Counted from the first letter of the stretch, positions 46,678-58,255 are shown. The stretch is 64,000 bases of DNA from Caldimonas tepidiphila (GCF_003569765.1 NZ_QXMG01000018.1:29027-93026); one strand, 5' to 3'. A program made the numbers and translations. The notes: a model not told the origin generated them from the sequence alone.

Positions 46678-47798
46678 GATGCGGCCGCCCTCCCTCTTCT
46701 CTTCTCGCTGTTCTTGTGGACCAGGTGCTCGATCTCGTCGGCAACGCGCGCCGCGGAATGCGCCCGCGCCAGCGCGCGGGCCTTGTTCGCCATCTGCAGC
46801 AACTGCGGCCGCGCAAGCGAGCGCAGCAGCCCGGCCAGCCGCTGCGGGCTCAGCTCCGGCTGCGGCAGATGGACGGCCGCGCCCTCGCGCGCCATGAACT
46901 CGGCATTGTCGCGCTGATGCGAGGTCGTGGACACGACCAGCGGCACCAGCACGCTCGGGATTCCCGCCGCGCACAGCTCGCTCACCGTGATCGCGCCGGC
47001 GCGGCAGACGACCAGGTCGCAGTCGGCGAGCCGCCGCGGCATGTCGTCGATGAAGGGCAGCAGCTCGACGTCGCGCGCCGCGTCGAGCCCGCAGGCGCGA
47101 TAGGCCTCGCGCACCGCGGCGAGATGCGCCTCGCCGGTCTGGTGCACCAGGCGCGGGCGCTCGTGCGGCGCCAGCAGCGTCAGCGCCTGCGGCAGCGTCT
47201 CGTTGAGCACCTTCGCGCCGAGGCTGCCGCCGACCACCAGCACGCGCAGCGGGCCCTCGCGGCCGGCGAAGCGCTCGTCGGGCACGGGCAGCGCCTCGAT
47301 CTCGGCGCGCACCGGGTTGCCCGTGACGACGCCCTGGCGCGTCGCGCGCGCCGCGTCGCCGGCGAAGCCGAAGGCGACGCGGTCGGCCACCGGCAGCAGC
47401 GCACGGTTGCTCATCAGCAGCGACGCGTCGGCGTTGACCAGCACCAGCGGGCGGCCGAGCGCCGCGGCCATCACGCCGCCGGGGAAGCACACGTAGCCGC
47501 CCATGCCGAGCACCGCGTCGGCGCGGCGGCGGCGCAGGATCGACAGGCACGAGGCGAAGGCGCCGAGCATGCGCATGCCGCCGGTGAGCGTGTGCACGAG
47601 GCCCTTGCCGCGCAGGCCGCTGAAGGAGATGGTGTCGAGCGGGATGCCCGACGGCGGCACGAGCCGGTTCTCCATGCCCTGCGTGGTGCCGAGCCAGCTC
47701 ACGCTCCAGCCGCGGCGCTGCATCTCGCGCGCCACCGCCAGCCCCGGCATGATGTGGCCGCCGGTACCGGCGGCCATGACGACGAGGTGGCGGCTCAT
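46674..47798 (-). CDS. murG: UDP-N-acetylglucosamine transferase MurG
   Basis: 374 residues. It converts lipid I to lipid II at the inner membrane. It has [17 protein letters not shown] (G loop 1), [50 protein letters not shown] and [24 protein letters not shown] replaces the more usual N-E-Q-N-x-x-x-G-x-x-N pattern here. The ATG at 47798 overlaps a TGA in the same ATGA arrangement seen at the ftsW end; the sequence between is duplicated (see 47794-47937). Confidence 0.97.
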   Translation of the reverse strand: MSRHLVVMAAGTGGHIMPGLAVAREMQRRGWSVSWLGTTQGMENRLVPPSGIPLDTISFSGLRGKGLVHTLTGGMRMLGAFASCLSILRRRRADAVLGMGGYVCFPGGVMAAALGRPLVLVNADASLLMSNRALLPVADRVAFGFAGDAARATRQGVVTGNPVRAEIEALPVPDERFAGREGPLRVLVVGGSLGAKVLNETLPQALTLLAPHERPRLVHQTGEAHLAAVREAYRACGLDAARDVELLPFIDDMPRRLADCDLVVCRAGAITVSELCAAGIPSVLVPLVVSTTSHQRDNAEFMAREGAAVHLPQPELSPQRLAGLLRSLARPQLLQMANKARALARAHSAARVADEIEHLVHKNSEKRRGRAAAS

Positions 47799-47937
47799 GC
47801 TCGGCCTCCGCGCATGAGCTGTCTGTTCTGGCTGCGCCCAAGCAGCCCCAGGGATCGCGCTTCGCGCGCTCCCGCCGCGCGGCGGCCTTGCCTCCACGCG
47901 GCCCTCATGCGCGGCCTCCGCGCATGAGCTGTCTGTT
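47794..47937. repeat. 34-bp direct repeat, 110 bp apart, at the ftsW/murG junction
   Basis: Positions 47794-47827 and 47904-47937 are the same apart from one base (t at 47801, g at 47911). Each copy holds the last ftsW codons plus the ATGA joint. The 76 bases between contain the palindromic GCCGC-GCGGC (about 47873-47882) and a CGCGC-TT-CGCGCG dyad (about 47855-47868). This looks like a tandem duplication, or the footprint of a small GC-rich repeat element. Confidence 0.85.
47795..47908 (-). CDS. 37-codon ORF between ftsW and murG created by a junction duplication
   Basis: This ORF starts with an ATG (47908) that overlaps the ftsW TGA and ends with a TGA (47797-47795) that overlaps the murG ATG. 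Both joints are ATGA. Its last ten codons repeat the end of FtsW ([10 protein letters not shown]). The rest is Arg/Ala-rich. It may be a neutral by-product that keeps translation coupling alive across the inserted segment. A function of the peptide itself is not implied. Confidence 0.5.
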   Translation of the reverse strand: MRAAWRQGRRAAGAREARSLGLLGRSQNRQLMRGGRA

Positions 47938-49149
47938 TTCCATGTCCACTCTCAGCACGATCGCGAGCGCGATGCAGTTCATCAGGATGCCCGAGCCGCC
48001 GTAGCTCATCAGCGGCAGCGTCAGGCCCTTGGTCGGCAGCACGCCGAGATTCACGCCCATGTTGATGAAGGCCTGCCCGCCCATCCACAGCCCGATGCCC
48101 TGCGCGAACAGGCCCGAGAACACGCGGTCGAGCGCGATCGCCTGGCGGCCGATGTGCACGATGCGGCGCGTGAGCCAGAAGAAGGCAACGATCACCGCGG
48201 CGACGCCGAGGAAGCCGAACTCCTCGCCGATCACCGCGAGCAGGAAGTCGGTGTGCGCCTCGGGCAGGTAGTGCAGCTTCTCGAGGCTCTGGCCGAGGCC
48301 CTGGCCGAACAGCTCGCCGCGGCCGAAGGCGATCAGCGAGTGCGAGAGCTGGTAGCCCTTGCCGAGCGCGTAGCGCTCGTCCCAGGGATCGAGGTAGGCG
48401 AAGATGCGCTCGCGGCGCCACTCGCTGAGCGTGATCATCAGCGCGAAGGCCGCGACCAGCACCAGCGTGATGAGCAGGAACATGCGGCCGTTGACGCCGC
48501 CGATGAACAGCACGCCCATCGCGATCAGCGCGATCACGATGAAGGCGCCCATGTCGGGCTCGGCCAGCAGCAGCGCGCCGACGACGGCCACCGCCATCAC
48601 CATCGGCAGCACGGCCTTCAGGAAGTGCTCCTTGACCTCCATCTTGCGCACCATGTAGTTGGCGGCGTAGAGCGCCATCGCGAGCTTGGCGAACTCCGAG
48701 GGCTGGAAGTTGAAGAAGGGCACCGGGATCCAGCGGCGCGCCCCGTTGACGCCCTTGCCGATGAAGGGCACGAGCACCAGCACGAGCAGCACGAGCGCCG
48801 CCACGAAGAGCAGCGGGGCCCACTTCTCCCAGACCCGCATCGGCACCTGCACCGCCAGCAGCGCGGCGAAGAAGGCCAGCCCGATCGACACGACGTGGCG
48901 CACCAGGAAGTGGGTCGGCGCGTAGCGCGCGAACTTGGGGCTGTCGGGCAGCGCGATCGAGGCCGAATAGACCATCACCATGCTCAGCGCGAGCAGCGCC
49001 ACCACCACCCACAGCAGCGGCTGATCGAAGCCCTGCAGCCGCACCGGCTGCGAGCCGGAGACGCTGACCCAGTCGCGCACCGGCATGTCGCGGGCACCGC
49101 GGGCGGCGGCCAGCCGCGCGAACGGGTTGAAGCGCCCCAGCAGGCTCAC
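47905..49149 (-). CDS. ftsW: Peptidoglycan polymerase FtsW
   Basis: 414 residues, SEDS-family lipid II glycosyltransferase working with FtsI. About ten membrane segments are visible. Motifs are [79 protein letters not shown] and [16 protein letters not shown]. The start GTG 49149 is preferred because it overlaps the murD TGA (GTGA); an in-frame ATG begins MPVRDWV further in. The C-terminus [10 protein letters not shown] is duplicated downstream. Confidence 0.97.
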   Translation of the reverse strand: MSLLGRFNPFARLAAARGARDMPVRDWVSVSGSQPVRLQGFDQPLLWVVVALLALSMVMVYSASIALPDSPKFARYAPTHFLVRHVVSIGLAFFAALLAVQVPMRVWEKWAPLLFVAALVLLVLVLVPFIGKGVNGARRWIPVPFFNFQPSEFAKLAMALYAANYMVRKMEVKEHFLKAVLPMVMAVAVVGALLLAEPDMGAFIVIALIAMGVLFIGGVNGRMFLLITLVLVAAFALMITLSEWRRERIFAYLDPWDERYALGKGYQLSHSLIAFGRGELFGQGLGQSLEKLHYLPEAHTDFLLAVIGEEFGFLGVAAVIVAFFWLTRRIVHIGRQAIALDRVFSGLFAQGIGLWMGGQAFINMGVNLGVLPTKGLTLPLMSYGGSGILMNCIALAIVLRVDMENRQLMRGGRA

Positions 49150-50993
49150 GGCGCGATCTCCCCGTGCTCCTGCTGCAGCGCCTGCACGGTCGCGGCGAAG
49201 ACCTCGGCGCGGTGCGCGTAGTTGCGGAACATGTCGAGGCTCGCGCAGGCCGGGCTCAGCAGCACCGCGTCGCCGGGCCGCGCGGCCTCGGCGCACGCGC
49301 GCGTGGCGGCCTCGAGCGTGTCGAAGCGCGCCAGCGGCACGCCGGTGGCGGCCAGTGCCGCCTCGAGCGCCGGCGCGTCGCGGCCGATCAGCGCCGCGAA
49401 GCGGCCGTGGCGCGCCAGCGGCTCGGCCAGCGGCGCGAAGTCCTGGCCCTTGCCGTCGCCGCCGAGGATCAGCGCGAGGCGCGCCGGCGCGCGGTCGGCG
49501 CCGAGGCCGAGCAGCGCCGCCACCGTCGCACCGACGTTGGTGCCCTTGCTGTCGTCGAAGAAGTCCACGCCGCCGAGCGTCGCGAGGTACTCGACGCGGT
49601 GCGGCTCGCCGCGGTACTCGCGCAGGCCGTGCAGCATCGGCGCCATCGGGCAGCCCGCGGCGCCCGCGAGGGCGAGCGCCGCCATCGCGTTGGCTGCGTT
49701 GTGGCGGCCGCGGATGCGCAGCGCGTCGGCCGGCATCAGCCGCTGCACGACGAGCTCCTCGCCCTCGTCCTTGCGGCGGCGCGGCCCGTCCTCGGACTCG
49801 CGCGCGCGCACGAGCCAGGCCATGCCGTGCTCGACCAGCAGGCCAAAGTCGCCCGGCTGGCGCGGCGCGTCCAGGCCGAAGCGCACGACGCGGCGCGGCT
49901 GCGGCTGCGGCTTCGGCGCGCGGCCCCGCGCCGGCTGGGTCGCCGCCGGCTCGGGCGCCATCGCCATCACCGCCGCATCGTCGCGGTTGAGCACCATCAC
50001 CGCGTCGCGGCCGAAGATGCGCGCCTTCGCCGCAGCGTAGGCCGGCATCGAGCCGTGCCAGTCGAGGTGGTCCTGCGACAGGTTGAGCACCGCCGCGGCG
50101 GTCGGCTCGAAGCCCTGCACGCCGTCGAGCTGGAAGCTCGAGAGCTCGAGCACCCAGACCTCGGGCAGGTGCGCGAACACCGGGCCGGGCGGCGGCGGCG
50201 GGATCAGGTGCGGGGGCGGGCCGCCGCCACCGATCTCGAGCGCGGCGTCCGGCTCGGCCGGTGCGGGATGCTCGGCCGGGGCGGCCTGCTCGTCGCCTGC
50301 CGTCACGCCGTTCCCCTCCGCGGCCTCCTCGACTCCGGCGTCCCGCGCCGGCGCCTCGTCGGCGTTGAGCGGCTCGGCGCCCGCGGCCAGGGCCTGCTCG
50401 GCGACGCCGCGCTCCTCGCTCAGCGGGGGCGCGTCCTCCTCGTCCGCGCCGTCCTGCGGCGCCTGCGCGTCCGAGAACGGCTCCAGGTCGAGCGCGGCGG
50501 CGAGCGTGTCAAGCAGCGTCGGGCCGATGTTGCCGGCGACCGCGACGCGGCGCCCGGCGCGCTCGACCAGCAGCGCAGTCAGCGACGTGGTGGTGGTCTT
50601 GCCGTTGGTGCCGGTGATCGCGAGCACCTTGGGTGCGTAGCCGCGCTCGGCCTTCAGGTCGGCGAGCGCGCGGGCGAACAGGTCGAGCTCGCCCTGCACC
50701 GGGATGCCGCGCGCGGCGGCCGCGGCCAGCAGCGGCGCGAGGCGCGCATCGGCCGGCGACAGCCCCGGGCTCTTGAGCACGCGCTGCACGCCGTCGAGCG
50801 CACCGGCGTCGAGCGCGCCGCTCGCGATCGCGACGTCCGGCAGCTCGCCGCGCAGCGTGGCGGCCTGCGGCGGCGCCTCGCGCGAGTCCCAGACGCGCAC
50901 CGTGGCGCCGCAACGCGCGCTCCAGCGCGCCATTGCGAGGCCGGAGTCGCCGAGCCCGAGCACGAGGACGGTGGTGTGGTTCAGGTCCTTCAT
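49146..50993 (-). CDS. murD: UDP-N-acetylmuramoylalanine--D-glutamate ligase with large insertion
   Basis: 615 residues against about 440 in E. coli. It adds D-Glu to UDP-MurNAc-L-Ala. Core motifs are intact: [17 protein letters not shown]-loop [57 protein letters not shown] and [17 protein letters not shown]. Between [14 protein letters not shown] and [12 protein letters not shown] lies about 105 residues (roughly 170-275) of acidic, Ala/Pro-rich sequence, ending in a Pro-rich [14 protein letters not shown] second, shorter extension lies near residues 340-410. The frame is unbroken, so this is a real insertion, probably a flexible surface loop. Confidence 0.95.
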   Translation of the reverse strand: MKDLNHTTVLVLGLGDSGLAMARWSARCGATVRVWDSREAPPQAATLRGELPDVAIASGALDAGALDGVQRVLKSPGLSPADARLAPLLAAAAARGIPVQGELDLFARALADLKAERGYAPKVLAITGTNGKTTTTSLTALLVERAGRRVAVAGNIGPTLLDTLAAALDLEPFSDAQAPQDGADEEDAPPLSEERGVAEQALAAGAEPLNADEAPARDAGVEEAAEGNGVTAGDEQAAPAEHPAPAEPDAALEIGGGGPPPHLIPPPPPGPVFAHLPEVWVLELSSFQLDGVQGFEPTAAAVLNLSQDHLDWHGSMPAYAAAKARIFGRDAVMVLNRDDAAVMAMAPEPAATQPARGRAPKPQPQPRRVVRFGLDAPRQPGDFGLLVEHGMAWLVRARESEDGPRRRKDEGEELVVQRLMPADALRIRGRHNAANAMAALALAGAAGCPMAPMLHGLREYRGEPHRVEYLATLGGVDFFDDSKGTNVGATVAALLGLGADRAPARLALILGGDGKGQDFAPLAEPLARHGRFAALIGRDAPALEAALAATGVPLARFDTLEAATRACAEAARPGDAVLLSPACASLDMFRNYAHRAEVFAATVQALQQEHGEIAP

Positions 50994-51000
50994 CTCCGCC

Positions 51001-52182
51001 TCAACGCAGCTTCAGCGAGGACAGCCCCGCCAGGCACAGCAGCATCGTGATGATCCAGAAGCGCACCACGACCTGCGTCTCCTTCCAGCCCGACTTCTCG
51101 AAGTGGTGGTGCAGCGGCGCCATCAGCAGGATGCGCCGGCCCTGGCCGTAGCGGTGCTTGGTGTACTTGAACCAGCTCACCTGCGCCATCACCGACAGGG
51201 CCTCCAGCACGAACACGCCGCCCATGATCGCGAGCACGATCTCCTGGCGCGTGATGACGGCGATGGTGCCGAGCGCGCCGCCGAGCGCGAGCGCGCCGAC
51301 GTCGCCCATGAAGACCTGCGCCGGGTAGGCGTTGAACCACAGGAAGGCGAGGCCCGCGCCGGCCATCGCGGCGCAGAAGATCAGCAGCTCGCCCGCGCCC
51401 GGGATGTAGGGCAGCAGCAGGTAGCGCGAGAACACCGCGTTGCCGGTCACGTAGGCGAACACGCCGAGCGCCGAGGCCACCATCACCACCGGCATGATCG
51501 CCAGGCCGTCGAGGCCGTCGGTGAGGTTGACCGCGTTGCTCGCGCCGACGATCACGACGTAGGTGAAGAAGATGAAGCCGAGCACGCCGAGCGGGTAGCT
51601 CACGCTCTTGAAGAAGGGCACGATCAGGTCGGCCTGCGGCGGCAGGGCCTGCGTGAAGCCGGAGGCCACCCAGTCGTAGAACAGGCCGAAGGCGCCGAGC
51701 GAGCTGGTGCCCGAGACGTTGAAGGCGAGGTAGATCGCGGCGAGCAGGCCGATCAGCGACTGCCAGAAGTACTTCTCGCGCGAGGGCATGCCCTCGGGGT
51801 TCTTGTCGACGACCTTGCGCCAGTCGTCGACCCAGCCGATCGCGCCGAAGCCGAGCGTGACGATCAGCACCACCCAGACGAAGCGGTTGTTCCAGTCGAA
51901 CCACAGCAGCGTGGACAGCGCGATCGACAGCAGGATCAGCGCGCCGCCCATCGTCGGCGTGCCGCGCTTGGCGAGGTGCTCCTGCACGCCGTACTCGCGG
52001 ATCGGCTGGCCGATCTTGAGCTCGGTGAGCCGGCGGATCACGTAGGGGCCCGCGATCATGCCGATCAGCAGCGCCGTCATCGCCGCCATCACCGCCCGGA
52101 AGGTCAGGTACTGGAAGACGCGCAGGAAACTCCAGGCTTCGGGCGAGAGGGTTTGCAGCCATTGGGCCAGGCTGATCAGCAT
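51001..52182 (-). CDS. mraY: Phospho-N-acetylmuramoyl-pentapeptide transferase
   Basis: 393 residues, ten-helix membrane enzyme making lipid I. It has [27 protein letters not shown] (catalytic Asp pair), [30 protein letters not shown] and [15 protein letters not shown] (HHH motif). The N-terminal [10 protein letters not shown] and the C-terminal SSLKLR are typical. The start ATG 52182 overlaps the murF end by seven bases. Confidence 0.98.
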   Translation of the reverse strand: MLISLAQWLQTLSPEAWSFLRVFQYLTFRAVMAAMTALLIGMIAGPYVIRRLTELKIGQPIREYGVQEHLAKRGTPTMGGALILLSIALSTLLWFDWNNRFVWVVLIVTLGFGAIGWVDDWRKVVDKNPEGMPSREKYFWQSLIGLLAAIYLAFNVSGTSSLGAFGLFYDWVASGFTQALPPQADLIVPFFKSVSYPLGVLGFIFFTYVVIVGASNAVNLTDGLDGLAIMPVVMVASALGVFAYVTGNAVFSRYLLLPYIPGAGELLIFCAAMAGAGLAFLWFNAYPAQVFMGDVGALALGGALGTIAVITRQEIVLAIMGGVFVLEALSVMAQVSWFKYTKHRYGQGRRILLMAPLHHHFEKSGWKETQVVVRFWIITMLLCLAGLSSLKLR

Positions 52183-53615
52183 CGGGGTACTACCTTGTCG
52201 TCTTCGTTCCCGGCGGCCGGCGCGACCAGCGCCTCGACCACCCGGTCCATCTTCATGAAGCGCGAGCCCTTGACCAGCGCGCAGCGTGCGGCCGGCGCCT
52301 CGGGCAGCGCCGCGATCAGCGCGTCGGTGCCGGCGAAATGGCGTGCCGCGGGGCCGAAGGCCTGCGCCGCGTGGGCGCACAGCGCGCCCGCGGTCCACAG
52401 TTGCTGCACGCCGCGCTCGCGCGCGTAGGCGCCGACCTCGGCGTGGAAGGCCGGGCCCTGGTCGCCGACCTCGCCCATGTCGCCGAGCACCAGCCAGCGC
52501 GGCGCGTCGAGCGCGGCGAGCACGTCGATCGCCGCACGCACCGAGTCGGGGTTGGCGTTGTAGCTGTCGTCGACCAGCGTCAGCGCCTCGCCGCCGCGCC
52601 GCCAGGCGCGCACCTGCGAGCGGCCCTTGACCGGCTCGAAGGCGGCGAGGCCGCGCGCGACGGCGTCGAGCGGCACGCCGGCGGCGAGCGCGCAGGCGGT
52701 GGCCGCGAGCGCGTTCTTCACGTTGTGGCGGCCGGCGATGCGCAGCACGGTCTCGGCGACGCCCTGCGGCGTGCGCAGCGTGACGGCCCAGTGGCCGCCC
52801 GCGGCGTCCACCGTCCAGCGGCCCTCGCCCGTCACGTCGGCCGCGCCGTCGAGCGCGAAGCGCAGCACCGCGCGGCGGCCCGCGAGTTCGCGCCACAGCG
52901 GCGCGTAGTCGTCGTCGGCGGGGAAGACCGCGATGCCGTCGGCGGGCAGCGCCTCGATCACCGCGCCGTTCTCGCGCGCGACCGCCTCGACGCTCGCCAT
53001 GAACTCCTGGTGCTCGCGCTGCGCGTTGTTGACGAGCGCGACCGTCGGCGCCGCCATGCGGGCCAAGCCGGCGATCTCGCCCGGGTGGTTCATGCCGAGC
53101 TCGACCACGCCGGCGCGGTGCCAGGTGCCGTGCGACTGCTGGCGCAGCCGCAGCAGCGTCAGCGGCACGCCGATGTCGTTGTTCAGGTTGCCCTGCGTCG
53201 CGAAGGCGGCGTCGCCGAACTGCGCGCGCAGGATGGACGCGATCATCTGCGTCACGGTGGTCTTGCCGTTGCTGCCGGTCACCGCGACCAGCGGCAGCGT
53301 GCAGCGCGCGCGCCAGCCGGCGGCCAGCGCGCCGAGCGCGGCACGGGTGTCGGGCACCAGCAGTCCGGGCAACCCCGCCTCGGCCAGGCCCCGCTCGGCG
53401 AGAGCCGCGACCGCGCCGGCCGCGCGCGCCTGCGAAAGAAAATCGTGCGCGTCGAAGCGCTCGCCGCGCAGCGCGACGAACAGGTCGCCCGGCTGCAGGC
53501 TGCGCGTGTCGGTGTGCACGCGCGCCAGCGGCAGCGCGCCGTCGCCGACGAGGGTCGAGCCGGGCAGCAGCGCCTGCGCCTCGGCGAGCGTCATCATCAT
53601 CGTCTTCGTCGTCAT
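52176..53615 (-). CDS. murF: UDP-MurNAc-tripeptide--D-Ala-D-Ala ligase
   Basis: 479 residues. It adds D-Ala-D-Ala, the product of ddl in the same cluster. It has [25 protein letters not shown]-loop [53 protein letters not shown] and [14 protein letters not shown] run of ATG codons opens the gene ([14 protein letters not shown]); the first overlaps the murE stop (ATGA) and is preferred. Confidence 0.98.
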   Translation of the reverse strand: MTTKTMMMTLAEAQALLPGSTLVGDGALPLARVHTDTRSLQPGDLFVALRGERFDAHDFLSQARAAGAVAALAERGLAEAGLPGLLVPDTRAALGALAAGWRARCTLPLVAVTGSNGKTTVTQMIASILRAQFGDAAFATQGNLNNDIGVPLTLLRLRQQSHGTWHRAGVVELGMNHPGEIAGLARMAAPTVALVNNAQREHQEFMASVEAVARENGAVIEALPADGIAVFPADDDYAPLWRELAGRRAVLRFALDGAADVTGEGRWTVDAAGGHWAVTLRTPQGVAETVLRIAGRHNVKNALAATACALAAGVPLDAVARGLAAFEPVKGRSQVRAWRRGGEALTLVDDSYNANPDSVRAAIDVLAALDAPRWLVLGDMGEVGDQGPAFHAEVGAYARERGVQQLWTAGALCAHAAQAFGPAARHFAGTDALIAALPEAPAARCALVKGSRFMKMDRVVEALVAPAAGNEDDKVVPRC

Positions 53616-55132
53616 GCGCGCGGCTCCCGCTGCCGCAGCGCGGCTTCGGCTTCCAGCACGTCAGAGAAGGGCAGCTTCACGCCCGCGATCTCCTGGTAGT
53701 CCTCATGGCCCTTGCCGGCGATCAGCACCACGTCGCGGGCATCGCTGCTCGCGAGGGCATGGCGGATCGCCTCGCGCCGGTCCTCCATCACGTCCACCTC
53801 GTCGTGACCGATCACGCCGGCCAGGATCTGCGACAGGATGAAGCCCGGCGCCTCGTGGCGCGGGTTGTCGCTGGTCAGCACCACGCGGTCGGCGAAGCGC
53901 GCGGCGAGCGCGCCCATCATCGGCCGCTTGCTCGCATCGCGGTTGCCACCGCAGCCGAACACGCACCACAGCCGCCCGCCGCGCTGCTGCGCGAGCGGCC
54001 GCAGCGCGAGCAGCGCCTTCTCGAGCGCATCGGGCGTGTGGGCGTAGTCGACCACCGCGACCGGCCCGGCCTCGCCGGACCCGACCTGCTGCATGCGCCC
54101 CGGCACCGGCGACAGCTCGCCGCACACCGCGGCCGCGTCGGCCAGCGGCACGCCGAGCGCGCGCAGCCCCCCGATCACCGCCAGCAGGTTGGAGGCGTTG
54201 TAGTCGCCGATCAGGCGGGTGCGCAGCTCGGCGCGCTCCTCGCCCTCGTGCACCGTGAACGCCAGGCCGCCGTCCTCGTAGCGCAGCGCGCCCCCCCGCA
54301 GGAAGGCCGGCTGGTGCAGCGAGTAGCCGATGAGCCGCAGCGGCGAGGCGGCGAGCTCTGAGGCGAGCTCGGCCCCCTTCTCGTCGTCGAGGTTGAGCAC
54401 CGCGGCGCGCAGCCCGGGCCAGCGGAACAGCGCCCGCTTGGCTTCCCAGTAGGCGGCCATTGTGCCGTGGAAGTCCAGGTGGTCGCGGGTGAAGTTCGTG
54501 AACAGCGCCACCCCGATGCGGGCGGCGTCGAGCCGGTGCTCGACGATGCCGATCGACGAGGCCTCGATGGCGCAGGCGGCGAAGCCGGCGTCGGCGAAGC
54601 GGCGGAAGGCGGCGTGCAGCGTGACGGGGTCGGGCGTCGTCAGGCCGGTGGCGCGGATCGGCTCGTGCGTGGAATCCTCCCGCGAGCCGGCCGCGGGCGG
54701 CGGCTCGCCGATGCCGAGCGTGCCGACCAGGCCGCAGCGCCGCCCGAGCCGGCTCAGCGCCTGCGCCATCCACCAGGCGGTGGAGGTCTTGCCGTTGGTG
54801 CCGGTGGTCGCGACGAGCTCGAGCGCGCGGCTCGGCTCGCCGTAGAAACGGTCGGCGATTGCGCCGGTGGCGGCCTTGAGGCCCGCGACCGCGGCGATGC
54901 GCGCGTCGTCGAAGCCGTAGGCCTCGACGCCCTCGGCCTCCACGAGGCAGGCGACGGCACCGGCCTCCAGCGCGGCCGCGACGTGGCGGCGGCCGTCGCT
55001 CGCGTGGCCGGGCCAGGCGATGAAGGCGTCGCCGGGCGCGACGCGGCGGCTGTCGGTCGCGAGGCCGCGCGCGCCCTGGCGGCGCAGCCAGTCCACCGCA
55101 TCGGCGGCGAGCAGCAGTCGGGTCGCCGCCAT
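53612..55132 (-). CDS. murE: UDP-MurNAc-tripeptide synthetase (meso-DAP adding)
   Basis: 506 residues. It adds the third stem-peptide residue. It has [17 protein letters not shown]-loop [14 protein letters not shown], a nearby substrate contact in [29 protein letters not shown] and [23 protein letters not shown] near residue 425 is the DNPR motif that selects meso-diaminopimelate, as expected for a Gram-negative wall. The ATG shares bases with the ftsI stop (TGATG). Confidence 0.98.
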   Translation of the reverse strand: MAATRLLLAADAVDWLRRQGARGLATDSRRVAPGDAFIAWPGHASDGRRHVAAALEAGAVACLVEAEGVEAYGFDDARIAAVAGLKAATGAIADRFYGEPSRALELVATTGTNGKTSTAWWMAQALSRLGRRCGLVGTLGIGEPPPAAGSREDSTHEPIRATGLTTPDPVTLHAAFRRFADAGFAACAIEASSIGIVEHRLDAARIGVALFTNFTRDHLDFHGTMAAYWEAKRALFRWPGLRAAVLNLDDEKGAELASELAASPLRLIGYSLHQPAFLRGGALRYEDGGLAFTVHEGEERAELRTRLIGDYNASNLLAVIGGLRALGVPLADAAAVCGELSPVPGRMQQVGSGEAGPVAVVDYAHTPDALEKALLALRPLAQQRGGRLWCVFGCGGNRDASKRPMMGALAARFADRVVLTSDNPRHEAPGFILSQILAGVIGHDEVDVMEDRREAIRHALASSDARDVVLIAGKGHEDYQEIAGVKLPFSDVLEAEAALRQREPRA

Positions 55133-56937
55133 CAGAAGCTCTCTTCCACGGCCGGCGCCTGCTGGCGCTTCGCGAAGATCTGCGGCTTGACCTCCAGGTC
55201 GGGCGGCACGCCGAGCATGCGCAGCGTCTGCTGCACCACCTCGCTGAACACCGGCGCCGCGACCGCACCGCCGTAGTAGATGCCGTTGCTCGGCTCGTCG
55301 ACCATCACCGCGACGACGATGCGCGGCTTGTCCAGGGGCGCGAGCCCGACGAACCAGGAGCGGTACTTGTTGGTGTAGCCGCGGCCTTCCTGCTTGTGCG
55401 CGGTGCCGCTCTTGCCGCCGACCGAGTAGCCCATCGTCTGCGCCTTCGGCGCGGTGCCGCCGGGGGCGGCCGCCATGCGCAGCATCTCGCGCACCTCGCG
55501 CGCCGTCTGCGGCGACAGCACCGGCAGGCCCGGGCCGGGCGCGGCGCGGCGCGCGAGCGACACCGGCAGCACCTGGCCGTCGGTGGCGAACACGGTGTAG
55601 GCGCGCGCGAGCTGGAACAGGCTCGCCGACAGGCCGTAGCCGTAGCTCATCGTCGCCTGCTCGATCGGCTTCCAGGTCTTGTAGGGGCGCAGCCGTCCGG
55701 AGACCGCGCCGGGGAAGTCGATCTGCGGCTTCTGGCCCAGGCCGACCGAGGTGAAGAGCTCGTGCATCTCGCGCGGCTCCATCGCCATCGCCATCTTCAC
55801 GGTGCCGACGTTGCTCGACTTCTGGATGATCTCGGCCACCGTCAGCACGCCGTGCGGGTGCGCGTCGGTGATGGTCGAGCGGCCGATCGTCAGGCGCCCG
55901 GGGGCGGTCTGGAACGGGGTGTCGGGCTTGACCCGCCCGGTCTCGAGCGCCCAGGCGGCGATCAGCGGCTTGATGGTCGAGCCGGGCTCGAAGGTGTCGG
56001 TGAGCGCGCGGTTGCGCAGCTGCTCGCCGGTGAGACGCTGGCGCTCGCCCGGCACGTAGCTCGGGTAGTTGGCGAGCGCGAGCACCTCGCCGCTCTGCAC
56101 GTCGAGCACCACCACCGAGCCGGCCTTGGCCTTCTGCGCCAGCACCGCGTCGCGGATGCGCTGGTAGGCGAAGTACTGGACCTTCGAGTCGATCGTCAGC
56201 TCGATGTCGTGGCCGTCGTGCGGGTTGATGCTCTCGCCGAGGTCGTCCACGACGCGGCCGAGCCGGTCCTTGATGACGCGGCGGCTGCCGTTGCGGCCGG
56301 AGAGCTCGGCCTGGAAGGCGAGCTCCACCCCCTCCTGCCCCTGGTTCTCGACGTTGGTGAAGCCCACGATGTGCGCGGCCGCCTCGCCCTCGGGATAGAC
56401 GCGCTTGTACTCGGTGGAGCGGTGCACGCCCTGGATGCCCAGCGCCTTGACCTGCTGCCAGAGCTCGTCCTCGACCTGGCGGCGCAGCCAGACGAAGTTC
56501 GCGTTGTCGCCGAGACGGCGCCGCAGCTCGTCGGGCGTCATGCCGAGCGCGGCGGCGAGCCGCGCGAGATCCGCGGCCTCGACCTCGCCCATCTCCTTCG
56601 GGATCGCCCAGATCGAGGTCGCCGGCACGCTGGAGGCGAGCAGCAGGCCGTTGCGGTCGACGATGCGGCCGCGGTTGGCCTGCAGCTCGAGCGTGCGCGC
56701 GTAGCGGTTCTCGCCCTGGCGCTGGAAGAAATCGTTGCCGAAGACCTGCACGTAGAACGCGCGGCCGAGCAGCACGCAGAACATCGCGCCGATGCAGGCG
56801 ACCATGAACTTGGAGCGGCCCGGCGGCGTGCGCGAGGCCAGCAGCGGGCTGCTGGCGTAGCTGACGCTGCGCACCCCGCCCTTGGCCGCGTCGCGCGAGC
56901 CGAAGGGGCCGCGGGGGAAGCGGGACAGCAGCTTCAT
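55132..56937 (-). CDS. ftsI: Penicillin-binding protein 3 (FtsI), septal transpeptidase
   Basis: 601 residues, class B PBP. It has a cytosolic tail, one membrane segment (about 43-62), and a dimerisation/pedestal domain (NRGRIVDRNGLLLASS, RRVYP-like YKRVYPEGEAAAHIVGFTN). The transpeptidase has the nucleophile S320 in GSTIKP, SSNV as the SxN box and GKSGTAHK as the KSGT box. It works with FtsW at the septum. The start [10 protein letters not shown] overlaps the ftsL stop (ATGA). Confidence 0.97.
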   Translation of the reverse strand: MKLLSRFPRGPFGSRDAAKGGVRSVSYASSPLLASRTPPGRSKFMVACIGAMFCVLLGRAFYVQVFGNDFFQRQGENRYARTLELQANRGRIVDRNGLLLASSVPATSIWAIPKEMGEVEAADLARLAAALGMTPDELRRRLGDNANFVWLRRQVEDELWQQVKALGIQGVHRSTEYKRVYPEGEAAAHIVGFTNVENQGQEGVELAFQAELSGRNGSRRVIKDRLGRVVDDLGESINPHDGHDIELTIDSKVQYFAYQRIRDAVLAQKAKAGSVVVLDVQSGEVLALANYPSYVPGERQRLTGEQLRNRALTDTFEPGSTIKPLIAAWALETGRVKPDTPFQTAPGRLTIGRSTITDAHPHGVLTVAEIIQKSSNVGTVKMAMAMEPREMHELFTSVGLGQKPQIDFPGAVSGRLRPYKTWKPIEQATMSYGYGLSASLFQLARAYTVFATDGQVLPVSLARRAAPGPGLPVLSPQTAREVREMLRMAAAPGGTAPKAQTMGYSVGGKSGTAHKQEGRGYTNKYRSWFVGLAPLDKPRIVVAVMVDEPSNGIYYGGAVAAPVFSEVVQQTLRMLGVPPDLEVKPQIFAKRQQAPAVEESF

Positions 56938-57299
56938 CGCGCGCCCTCCTGCGGGACCGCCCCGGGCGCCGACGCCGTGGCCGCCTCCTCGCCGGGCGCC
57001 TGCGGCAGCTCGGCCATCGCGGCGATGCCGGCCGCGCCGGGAAGCGTGACGTAGTGCGTCACGCCGGGCGTCGTCACCCGCATCTCGAGCTTCTCGCGCG
57101 CCAGGCGCTCGACGCGCAGTGGCGTGGCCTCGGCGCGCATCTCCACCTGCAGCCGCCCGTACTCGGTCTCGAGCCGGCGCTCCTCGTTCTGCGCGCGCTC
57201 GACGGCGACGAACAGGCGCCGGGCCTCGTAGGACACCTGCACCAGCCCCAGCCCGCTGAGCACGAGGATCGCGAACAGCAGCAGGTTGAAGCGGCTCAT
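56934..57299 (-). CDS. ftsL: Cell division protein FtsL
   Basis: 121 residues, bitopic. It has a short cytosolic N-terminus, a membrane segment (about 4-22, [19 protein letters not shown]) and a periplasmic coiled coil (about 25-70, [20 protein letters not shown]). An Ala/Pro-rich tail follows, longer than in E. coli. It forms the FtsQLB regulator of FtsWI. Both ends overlap neighbours by ATGA joints. Confidence 0.93.
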   Translation of the reverse strand: MSRFNLLLFAILVLSGLGLVQVSYEARRLFVAVERAQNEERRLETEYGRLQVEMRAEATPLRVERLAREKLEMRVTTPGVTHYVTLPGAAGIAAMAELPQAPGEEAATASAPGAVPQEGAR

Positions 57300-58255
57300 G
57301 CGCCCCTCCCGGGCAGCGGCGCGGCGGTGCGCTCGGCGATGCGCATGATCGCCGAACGCGCGCGCGGGTTGCCCGCCACCTCGGCCTCGCCGGGGCGGCG
57401 GCGGGCGACGGCCGACAGCAGCGGCTCGGGCGGCTGGGCGAACGGCGCGCGGCGGTCCACCTCGGCGCGGCTGTGGCGCACGATGAACTGCTTGACGATG
57501 CGGTCCTCGAGCGAGTGGAAGCTGATGACGACCAGCCGCCCGCCCGGGGCGAGCAGCCGCAGCGCCGCGCTCAGCCCCTGCTCAAGCTCCTCGAGCTCGG
57601 CATTGACGAGAATCCGAAGAGCCTGAAAGGTGCGGGTTGCGGGGTCCTGCCCCGGCTCGCGGGTCTTGACCGCACGAGCCACGACCTGGGAAAGCTCGGC
57701 GGTGGTTCGCACGGGACTTCCGCTTGCGCGGCGAGCCACAAGCGCCTTTGCAATCGGGCCAGAAAACCGTTCTTCGCCATAGTTGCGAATCACCTCCGCG
57801 ATGCGTTTCTCGTCGGCTTCGGCGAGAAATTCGGCGGCGCTGAAGCCGCGGGTCGGGTCCATGCGCATGTCCAGCGGTCCGTCGAAGCGGAAGCTGAAGC
57901 CGCGCTCGGGGTTGTCGATCTGGGGCGACGAGACGCCGAGGTCGAGCAGCACGCCGGCGAGCGCGCCGACGCCGCGCTCGCGGCAGGCCTCGGCCATCGT
58001 CGCGAAGCTGTCGTGCACCAAGGAAAAACGCGGGTCCTCGACCCGCGCCCCTTCGGCCACCGCCTCGGGGTCCTTGTCGAAGGCGAGCAGGCGACCTCCG
58101 GGCGCCAGGCGCGACAGCAGCAGGCGGCTGTGGCCGCCGCGGCCGAAGGTGCCGTCGATGTAGGTGCCGGCCGGATCGCCGACGAGCGCATCGACCGCCT
58201 CGTCGAGCAGGACGGTGCGGTGCATGAAGACGGGGGGGGTGCCGGGAGTCGACAT
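57296..58255 (-). CDS. rsmH: 16S rRNA (cytosine-1402-N4)-methyltransferase
   Basis: 319 residues, formerly MraW. It methylates C1402 of 16S rRNA with SAM. It has [27 protein letters not shown] (SAM loop), [69 protein letters not shown] and [15 protein letters not shown] 58255 shares bases with the mraZ stop (TGATG); an alternative in-frame ATG begins MHRTVLL. Confidence 0.98.
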   Translation of the reverse strand: MSTPGTPPVFMHRTVLLDEAVDALVGDPAGTYIDGTFGRGGHSRLLLSRLAPGGRLLAFDKDPEAVAEGARVEDPRFSLVHDSFATMAEACRERGVGALAGVLLDLGVSSPQIDNPERGFSFRFDGPLDMRMDPTRGFSAAEFLAEADEKRIAEVIRNYGEERFSGPIAKALVARRASGSPVRTTAELSQVVARAVKTREPGQDPATRTFQALRILVNAELEELEQGLSAALRLLAPGGRLVVISFHSLEDRIVKQFIVRHSRAEVDRRAPFAQPPEPLLSAVARRRPGEAEVAGNPRARSAIMRIAERTAAPLPGRGA

